Both the position numbers and the translations under genes were made by a program. Shown here piece by piece: positions 20,178 through 25,317 of a DNA stretch of 25,317 nt. The stretch comes from a virus, in IMG/VR virus record IMGVR_UViG_3300005529_000093, positions 1-25,317 of that record; one strand, given 5' to 3'. The notes beneath the pieces are model-generated. The model made no database searches. It worked only from the letters and a program-made list of their open reading frames with translations, and was not told where the DNA came from. Numbering within the stretch: the stretch's first letter is position 1; the number at the start of each line of letters is the position of its first letter.

Positions 20178-21842
20178 ATGAGTACCACGCAAACGACAGT
20201 GCCGTTGTCGCAGCTTCGGCTCGACCCGGTCAACGTTCGCAAGGGCGATCGGGGTCCCGATCCCGAGTTCGTCGCATCGATCAGAGCCAACGGCGTCGAG
20301 ATGCCGCTGGCGGCGCGACCGAACGGGACCGGCTATCTCGTCACCGACGGCGGCAAGCGCCTCGCAGCGTTGCAGGCGCTCGCCGAGCGAGGCGACATCC
20401 CCGCCGATCACCCGGTGCCGGTCGTCGTCAAGAAACGCACCGATACCCAGGCGAAGGAACTCAGCCTGACCTTGAACGTGATCCGGTCCGGCATGCACCC
20501 GGTCGATGAATTCCGGGCGCTCGCTGAGCTCCATCGCGACAAATCGAAACCGCTCGACGTGGATGCGATCGCGACTCGCTTCGGCTGGCCGCGCAAGCAG
20601 ATCGAGCAGCGCCTCGCGCTGGGTTCGCTAGACGACAAGATCCTCGACGCCTGGCGCCAAGGCACGATCAACGCCGACACCGCCAAGGCGTTCACCCTGT
20701 GCGCGAGCAAGAAGGCGCAAGTCGAGCTGTTCGACAAGCTCGGCAAGCACGGCCGCATCGATGACTGGGCCGTCAAATCCGCGTTGCGCATCGGCCACGA
20801 CAACCCCGGACGATTTCTCGCCGTCATCGGCGTCGAGAATTACATCAAGCGGGGCGGCCGGGTGACCGAGGATCTGTTCGGGACGGATCACGTCGTTTCC
20901 GACCCGAAACTCGTACACGCCATGATCGAGGAGAAGCTCGCCGCCGTGCGCGACGAGCTCCTCGCCGAAGGCTGGGCGTGGGTCATCGATCGCCCGAACG
21001 ACTATTATCTCTACGGGCGCATCCAAGGCACGATCAAGACGCCGAAGGAGAAGCGCGAGCGCCTGAAAGCGCTCGAAACGCTGCTCAACGCCGCCGAGGA
21101 AACCGACGAGGACGATCCCGAGGCTCTCGCCGCGCTCACGGAGCATACCGTGCTGCAGGGCGAGATCGCGCGGGCGTCCTTCACGCCGGAGCAAAAAACC
21201 AAGTCCGGCGTGTTCGTCCATCTCGAACGCGAGGGTTCGATCAGCTTCGAATTCGGCCGGATCAAGCCCGCCGCGCGTCGGGAGATCGAACGCGAAAAGA
21301 CGCGGAGCGTGGCGAGCGGGACCGAAGGCAAGACGAAAGCCAAGTCGGCGACGCCCGTCATCTCCAACGCGCTCAAGATGCGGCTCGACGTGCAGCGCAC
21401 GAAAGCGACCAAGCAAGCGCTGCTCGCCGATGCTCACGGCAACGCACTGGGCGATCTGGCGGCGAAGATCATCGCTTCGCAGATCACGCCGGATCGACCC
21501 TACGCGATGCACGTGAGCGATCGCGACATGGTCGCGCTGCGCAAGACCATCACCGGCAAGGTGATGAACCAAGCGCTGCGCGATTGCTTCGACGCCAAGG
21601 ATTATTTCGAGTCGGCGCCGAAGGGACTGGTGCTCGCAGCGATCCGCGACGCCGTCAACCCCGACGAGGCGCGCAAACTCCTCGGCAAGAAACGCGGCGA
21701 GATCGCCAAGTTCGCGATCGCAAATGTCGCCAAGACCAAGTGGCTCCCCGCCGAGCTGCGGACCGAGCATTACGATGGCCTGGCCGCCAAGCCGAACGGC
21801 AAGCCCAAGACCAAATCGACCAGCAAGTCGAAGCGCACGTAA
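20178..21842 (+). CDS. ParB-like protein (large)
   Basis: 554-aa ParB/Spo0J-like protein. The N-terminal ParB domain (about 5-115) has LSQLRLDPVNVRKGDRGPDP, ASIRANGVEMPLAARPN, a variant nucleotide-binding box DGGKRLAALQAL (usual form GERRxRA) and SLTLNVIRSGMHPVDEFRAL as box II. A KorB-like helix-turn-helix region follows (DVDAIATRFGWPRKQIEQRL, ALGSLDDKILDAWRQG). The middle and C-terminal parts (about 230-554) are long, helical and charged, ending in a Lys-rich tail. Such long ParB-like proteins occur on plasmids and phages. No ParA is visible in the window, so a role in partition is not shown; DNA binding or nuclease-like action is possible. Copy 4 supplies the ribosome site. Confidence 0.8.
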   Translation: MSTTQTTVPLSQLRLDPVNVRKGDRGPDPEFVASIRANGVEMPLAARPNGTGYLVTDGGKRLAALQALAERGDIPADHPVPVVVKKRTDTQAKELSLTLNVIRSGMHPVDEFRALAELHRDKSKPLDVDAIATRFGWPRKQIEQRLALGSLDDKILDAWRQGTINADTAKAFTLCASKKAQVELFDKLGKHGRIDDWAVKSALRIGHDNPGRFLAVIGVENYIKRGGRVTEDLFGTDHVVSDPKLVHAMIEEKLAAVRDELLAEGWAWVIDRPNDYYLYGRIQGTIKTPKEKRERLKALETLLNAAEETDEDDPEALAALTEHTVLQGEIARASFTPEQKTKSGVFVHLEREGSISFEFGRIKPAARREIEREKTRSVASGTEGKTKAKSATPVISNALKMRLDVQRTKATKQALLADAHGNALGDLAAKIIASQITPDRPYAMHVSDRDMVALRKTITGKVMNQALRDCFDAKDYFESAPKGLVLAAIRDAVNPDEARKLLGKKRGEIAKFAIANVAKTKWLPAELRTEHYDGLAAKPNGKPKTKSTSKSKRT

Positions 21843-21843
21843 C

Positions 21844-21915
21844 GAGCGCAGCACAGAGGGGCGGCGGCAACCCCGCCGCCCTTCGATGGTGCGCTTTCGC
21901 ACCGACAAGGAGACC
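21844..21915 (+). repeat. Inter-gene two-state RNA element, copy 5
   Basis: Box 1 GAGCGCAGCACAGAG starts 1 nt after TAA. The hairpin GGGCGGCGG-caacc-CCGCCGCCC has 9 bp. Box 2 is TTCGATGGTGCGCTT. The small stem is extended to GGTGCG-cttt-CGCACC. gACAAGGAGACC leads to GTG 21920. Confidence 0.85.
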
Positions 21916-21919
21916 AATC

Positions 21920-22153
21920 GTGAAAACCCAACTCGACCTGTTCGTTCCGACGATCGAACGGTCGGCGGAAATCCCGGCGGGGATCGTCTATTCCTTCGCC
22001 GGGCGCCCGCTGCTGGTAGTGAAATGCTACGGCAGCGATCCCGCCGCGCCGGTCATCGTCGAGGAGCTCGCGAGCTTCTCGCCGCGCGTCTTGCGCGGCC
22101 AGCTCGCGCTGTGGTCGGCCGACGGCGTCTCGCGCGCGATGCGGAGGCGCTGA
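21920..22153 (+). CDS. Small hypothetical protein, GTG start
   Basis: 77-aa protein starting at GTG 21920: (M)KTQLDLFVPTIERSAEIPAG, then IVYSFAGRPLLVVKCYGSDP, AAPVIVEELASFSPRVLRGQ and LALWSADGVSRAMRRR. It is beta-rich with a basic end; no family is recognised. The start is set by AAGGAGACC in copy 5. It lies 2 nt before the next gene, so the two are probably translated together. Confidence 0.6.
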   Translation: MKTQLDLFVPTIERSAEIPAGIVYSFAGRPLLVVKCYGSDPAAPVIVEELASFSPRVLRGQLALWSADGVSRAMRRR

Positions 22154-22155
22154 AC

Positions 22156-23046
22156 ATGGCCGCCATCATCGAACTGCCGGTCCATCGGATCATTCCCGAT
22201 CCGAACCAACCGCGGAAAACCTTTCCGCCGGACTACATCAAAGACCTCGCGGCGTCGATCAAGCGCCGCGGGCTGATCCAAGCCATCAGCGTGCGGCCAC
22301 TTCCGCAAGCCAAGCGCAACGGGGCGCTCTACATCATCACCGCCGGCGAGTGCCGCTGGCGCGCGCACGTCCTGCTCAAGCGCAAGACCATCCCGTCGAT
22401 CGTCGACGCGATCGACGAACGCGAAGCGCGATTGCGCTCGATCGTCGAAAATCTGCAACGCCGCGACATGAACCCGATCGAGGAGGCGCGCGCGTTCCAA
22501 CTGCTGATCGGCGACGACTACAGCGTCGATCAGATCGTCGAGGAGCTCGGATTGAAAAGCCCGGCCATCGTTCGACAGCGGCTCGATCTGCTCGACTTGC
22601 TGCCGGAGCTCCAGCAGCTGGTGCTGAGCGGCAATCTCGCCGTCAACATGGCGTGGGGCGTCGCCCAGGTCGCGCATCCGTTGCAGATGCGATTGATGCG
22701 CGAAATCCAGAGCGGCAAGCTGCGCACCAGCGAACAAGTCAAGCACGCCGGCATCGCCTTGCGCGACGCCGCCGCCCAGCTCGACGCGTTCGCTTCGCTG
22801 CCGAAGGCCTCGCCCCGCGATCTCGCGAAAGTCTCGCGGCTCGAGGAGATGATCGGCTCGATCGCCGAGATGGTCATGGCGGGGTTTCAGGACGGCGAAT
22901 GCGTCGCCGCGCAGCGGGTCTCCCCGGATCGTGTCAAGCTGATGGCCGACAAGCTGGCGCTGATTCGCAAGCACGTCTATCAAATGGAGCACGCGTTGCG
23001 TTGCGTCGCCACGCAAACGGAAATCAAACTGGAGACGACGCAATGA
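22156..23046 (+). CDS. ParB-like partition/DNA-binding protein (canonical motifs)
   Basis: 296-aa ParB family protein. Box I is ITAGECRWRA (61-70, close to the GERRxRA CTP-binding motif) and box II is ENLQRRDMNPIEEARAFQLL (98-117). A helix-turn-helix lies at about 122-145 (YSVDQIVEELGLKSPAIVRQ). A linker (LPELQQLVLSGNLAVNMAWG) and a helical C-terminal half (LEEMIGSIAEMVMAGFQDGE, LMADKLALIRKHVYQMEHAL) follow. These are features of chromosomal and plasmid ParB that load on parS. No parS-like site or ParA was recognised here. It follows the previous gene by 2 nt and overlaps the ASCH gene as ATGA. Confidence 0.82.
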   Translation: MAAIIELPVHRIIPDPNQPRKTFPPDYIKDLAASIKRRGLIQAISVRPLPQAKRNGALYIITAGECRWRAHVLLKRKTIPSIVDAIDEREARLRSIVENLQRRDMNPIEEARAFQLLIGDDYSVDQIVEELGLKSPAIVRQRLDLLDLLPELQQLVLSGNLAVNMAWGVAQVAHPLQMRLMREIQSGKLRTSEQVKHAGIALRDAAAQLDAFASLPKASPRDLAKVSRLEEMIGSIAEMVMAGFQDGECVAAQRVSPDRVKLMADKLALIRKHVYQMEHALRCVATQTEIKLETTQ

Positions 23047-23432
23047 AAGTCCTCACCATCCATCAGCCGTGGGCGTGGCTCATCGCCCGCGGCATCAAGG
23101 ACGTGGAGAATCGCCGCTGGCCGATCAACTATCGCGGCCTGCTGCTCGTGCACGCCGGCATCGGCTCATCCTCAGTGCCGATCGAGGTGACCGATCTTGT
23201 GCGCCACATGCGGGGCGACGAGCCTCTGCCGATCGGCGGCGTGATCGGGCTCGTCGAGATCATCGATTGCGTGCGATCTCACCCGAGCAAGTGGTTTCAC
23301 GGACCGTTCGGCTTCGTGCTGCGCAACGCCCGCGAACTGTCGTTCACGGCGTGTCGCGGCCATCAGGGTCTGTTCGACCCGCCCGCCGCGCTCGCCGAGC
23401 TCGTCACGGCGATCCGCACCCACACGATCTGA
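23043..23432 (+). CDS. ASCH domain protein
   Basis: 129-aa protein with a clear ASCH fold pattern: MKVLTIHQPWAWLIARGIKD, VENRRWPINYRGLLLVHAG (residues 1-39), the family's I.QPWA.li..G.K..EnR.W...yRG.llihA. The middle GVIGLVEIIDCVRSHPSKWF and the closing GPFGFVLRNARELSF strand also fit. ASCH domains bind RNA or modified nucleosides, and some act as amidohydrolases on acetylated cytidine. The role in the phage is not known. It starts inside an ATGA overlap with the ParB gene and is the last gene before the terminator. Confidence 0.85.
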   Translation: MKVLTIHQPWAWLIARGIKDVENRRWPINYRGLLLVHAGIGSSSVPIEVTDLVRHMRGDEPLPIGGVIGLVEIIDCVRSHPSKWFHGPFGFVLRNARELSFTACRGHQGLFDPPAALAELVTAIRTHTI

Positions 23433-23440
23433 TCTCTGCC

Positions 23441-23485
23441 AAGCCCCGCCCATTCCGAGCGATCGGAACCGGCGGGGCTTTTTTT
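23441..23485 (+). terminator. Strong intrinsic terminator closing the rightward operon
   Basis: Outer arms AAGCCCCGCC (23441-23450) and GGCGGGGCTT (23471-23480) pair perfectly. Inner arms TTCCGA/TCGGAA (23453-23458, 23463-23468) close a gcga loop, with a 2x2 internal loop between. The T-run at 23479-23485 completes it. The convergent gene ends 12 nt later, so the hairpin may also help stop leftward transcripts. Confidence 0.9.
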
Positions 23486-23496
23486 GTGACCAAAAT

Positions 23497-24615
23497 TCAG
23501 GCGGCGATCTGTTCGCCACTGATCAGCGCTTGCGCCTCGGCGCGCGGCATCGCGTCGCCGGCGTATTCGAACACCGCACACGGCCGGCCGCCACCGCGTG
23601 CCATCGTCGAGGTCTTGCCGAGCGCGGGCGAGAACACGCCGGGTCGCTTCTGCAGCGCCCAACGCGGCGAACGATCGAACGATCGCACCAGCGAGGGATG
23701 CGCCGGATAGGTGTGCAATCGCAGCCCGAGTCCCTTGTGCGCTGCGCCGAGTGCGTCGACCAGGATCATCGCGAGCCCGAGGCCCTGATAGTCCGGCAGC
23801 GTAACCAGGCGCGACACGCCCTTGATGTCGCGAACCTTGGGATGTGGCCGATGCAGCACGCCGGCGAACGATGCGGGCACGCCCTCGACGAACAGCACGT
23901 AGCAGGCTGCCGAGTTGGCGAGCTCCGCGGTCAGATAGTGAAACGGCGCGAATAGTCGCCACGCCGCATGATCGACTCGCGCAATTTCGACATCGAGAGC
24001 GGGTCGTCGTTGAACCGACCTCCATTGGAAGGTCATCGTCGCCGGCTCCAGCATCCAATCGGGCTGCAGCCAATCGATCACGTCGTAGTGACACGTGATC
24101 GCGACGAATTTCTTCCCGCGCTTGCGCACGTGCTTCTGCACGGCATGACAGCCGATATGCGCCACCTGGCGATCCACGACCGACGTGAACTCGTCGATGA
24201 CGATCTCACCTCCGCCCTCGAGCAGATGTCGGGCGAGCTCGACGCGGAATTTCTCGCCGGTCGAGAGCACCCCGAACGGCTTCATCCACGATGGGATGGT
24301 GTTGAAACCGACCGCCGAGCAAATCTCGGCGATCTCCGCGATGGTGAAGCGCTCGTCGAAATCGTCGCACACCGACTCGGCTTTCCAGGCGAGCGCCGCC
24401 GGCTCGCCGAACAGTTGGCGCGCCACGGACGATTTTCCGGCGCCGGATGGACCGACGATCAGCCCCACGTTCCAGTCGCGCTCGTCGATCGGCAAGTCGC
24501 CGGCCCAGTGATGCGACAGCTTCTCGCTCGCAGGCACGTCGAACATGCCGGAGAGCTGCTTGACGCGCGGGGTGCGCGCGAGCCGCGTCTCGACTAGGAG
24601 ATCAACGCGTCGCAT
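23497..24615 (-). CDS. ABC ATPase-GNAT fusion protein
   Basis: 372-aa protein with two domains. Residues 40-190 are an ABC ATPase: Walker A GPSGAGKS (55-62), signature LSTGE (117-121), Walker B EIVIDE (137-142) and an H-loop His in AITCHYDVI (H176). Residues 205-340 look like a GNAT acyltransferase: VEIARVDHAAWRLFAPFHYL, ACYVLFVEGVPASFAGVLHR, and the acyl-CoA motif RLVTLPDYQGLGLAMIL (Q277-G-L-G-L). No membrane domain is present, so it is not a simple transporter subunit. Mom, the DNA-modifying protein of phage Mu, is GNAT-like. Together with the ParB-like partner this suggests DNA modification, but that is inference. ATG 24615 overlaps the upstream gene by 22 nt. A much longer in-frame version into that gene is rejected. 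Confidence 0.78.
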   Translation of the reverse strand: MRRVDLLVETRLARTPRVKQLSGMFDVPASEKLSHHWAGDLPIDERDWNVGLIVGPSGAGKSSVARQLFGEPAALAWKAESVCDDFDERFTIAEIAEICSAVGFNTIPSWMKPFGVLSTGEKFRVELARHLLEGGGEIVIDEFTSVVDRQVAHIGCHAVQKHVRKRGKKFVAITCHYDVIDWLQPDWMLEPATMTFQWRSVQRRPALDVEIARVDHAAWRLFAPFHYLTAELANSAACYVLFVEGVPASFAGVLHRPHPKVRDIKGVSRLVTLPDYQGLGLAMILVDALGAAHKGLGLRLHTYPAHPSLVRSFDRSPRWALQKRPGVFSPALGKTSTMARGGGRPCAVFEYAGDAMPRAEAQALISGEQIAA

Positions 24616-25193
24616 GTAAGGCCCTGACTCTCCAGTTGCGCCAGCAACTCGCGCTGATGGGTCTCGTCCCTGCAGCGCACCACGACAGAATAGGACAGCC
24701 CCTCGAGCTGCGGCCCCGTGTTCGGGCCGGTCGCCGCTGGCAGATATTTCGAGAGCTCCTTGTCGCTGAAGCCGAGCCCGGGGAGATCGGTGCCGAGAGC
24801 GTCGAGCTCGAGGAGCTCGGCGCCGAGCAGTTCGTCGTCCCACCCGGCTTTCAGCGCCAGCACATTGTCGGCGATCGCATACTCGCGACACTGCTGATCG
24901 GACCATGCCTCGGGCGCGACGATGACCGGGACGTCGGCGAGCCCAGCCAGCTTCGATGCATGCCAGCGACCCTCGCCGGCGATGATCGTGCCATCGGGCT
25001 TGGCGAAGATCGGTTTCGGCAGGCCGCGCAGCCGGATCGAGTCGGCAAGCTGCGCGAGCTGGCGCGGCGGGTGTTTGCGCGGATTGCGCGGATCGGGCTT
25101 GAGGCGATCGAGCGGCCAGCGCTCGATGCGCTCGGGAAGCCATGGCGCAGGCGCGCTGATAGCCTCTGCCGCAGGCGCGCTCGCGTCACTCAT
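24594..25193 (-). CDS. ParB-like nuclease-domain protein (phage type)
   Basis: 199-aa protein. After a disordered Ala/Pro-rich start, the ParB-like domain runs from about residue 23: IERWPLDRLKPDPRNPRKHP, LADSIRLRGLPKPIFAKPDG, then the box I variant IIAGEGRWHASKLAGL (GEGRWHA 73-79) and REYAIADNVLALKAGWDDEL. Phage proteins of this type are often fused or adjacent to DNA methyltransferases; here the methyltransferase part is absent and residues 150-199 form a different small domain. ATG 25193 is preferred because AAGGAAG lies 6 nt upstream; an in-frame GTG at 25220 lacks one. It overlaps the ABC-GNAT gene, so the two probably act together. Confidence 0.75.
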   Translation of the reverse strand: MSDASAPAAEAISAPAPWLPERIERWPLDRLKPDPRNPRKHPPRQLAQLADSIRLRGLPKPIFAKPDGTIIAGEGRWHASKLAGLADVPVIVAPEAWSDQQCREYAIADNVLALKAGWDDELLGAELLELDALGTDLPGLGFSDKELSKYLPAATGPNTGPQLEGLSYSVVVRCRDETHQRELLAQLESQGLTCDALIS

Positions 25194-25317
25194 TCGCGCT
25201 TCCTTGTCCTCTGGAGTCACCCGCCGCGAACGGCCGGGGCTTGCGATCGGAGGCGGGCAAAAAACCCTCGTCGGATGAAAAAAAGTTTTCGGAATTCTGC
25301 GAAATTGCGCGCGCGCT
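25194..25317. other. Upstream region of the leftward ParB-like gene
   Basis: 124 bases with no gene seen. It contains an A-rich patch (around 25259-25290) within GC-rich sequence, which could be promoter or start-region DNA for the leftward pair, but no clear -35/-10 pair was recognised. The sequence ends in a GCGCGCGC run at the window edge. Confidence 0.4.

Noticed and set aside
18543-21915. CRISPR-like array
   Set aside because: The repeats are separated by genes, are irregularly spaced and contain ribosome sites; no cas gene is present.
24616-25143. Longer N-terminus of the ABC-GNAT protein
   Set aside because: The extra 176 residues are Arg/Ala-rich shadow of the ParB-like gene in another frame.

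Overview
The window is part of a tailed-phage (siphovirus-type) genome or prophage from a GC-rich alphaproteobacterium. The host is probably a Bradyrhizobium/Rhodopseudomonas-like member of the Rhizobiales. Grounds: high GC with a GATCG-rich texture, protein families typical of Rhizobiales prophages, and a chromosomal-type intergenic palindrome (TCATCCTGAG...CTCAGGATGA, 4921-4992) of the kind common in that group. No integrase, repressor, lysis gene, tRNA, rRNA, insertion sequence or CRISPR array was seen, so this is only part of the element. The left end cuts through a tail-tip gene.

Left and centre (1-17486, minus strand): one long late operon, transcribed right to left. In transcription order it holds P27-type terS, terL, a 65-aa membrane peptide, HK97-type portal, prohead protease and HK97-fold capsid. 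Next come a cUUCGg hairpin, a small head protein, a methyltransferase fused to an MptE/DUF115-like domain, an exported Cys-containing protein, small virion-type proteins and a zinc-ribbon-like protein that seems to start at CTG. Then follow a gp8/gp6-type head-tail connector, a head-closure protein, a 36-aa membrane peptide too short for usual gene finding, gp10-like and DUF3168 tail-completion proteins and the major tail protein. The operon ends with a tail-assembly chaperone pair carrying an A7 slippery site (probable programmed -1 frameshift), the tape measure, M/L/K-like tail-tip proteins and an I/J-like tail-tip protein. Many junctions are ATGA or TGATG overlaps.

Divergent control region (17487-18055): no convincing gene. 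It holds a perfect 9-bp operator-like dyad, an 11-bp inverted repeat and a small hairpin just ahead of the first rightward gene.

Right (18056-23432, plus strand): ten genes, seven of them small. They are a possible winged-helix protein, several unknown proteins, a DUF3560-like protein with a C-terminal membrane helix, two ParB-like proteins and an ASCH-domain protein. Five of the gaps are filled almost exactly by copies of one RNA-like element. Each copy has a 15-nt box starting 1-3 nt after the upstream stop, a hairpin whose sequence changes in a compensated way, a second 15-nt box that can pair with the first, a short hairpin overlapping that second box, and a strong ACAAGGAGACC ribosome site. 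Paired changes and overlapping alternative stems make it the best candidate here for an undescribed regulatory system. A 16-bp interrupted terminator hairpin closes this operon.

Far right (23497-25193, minus strand, convergent): a ParB-like protein followed by an ABC ATPase-GNAT fusion. They probably form a DNA-handling or DNA-modification module that may continue beyond the window.
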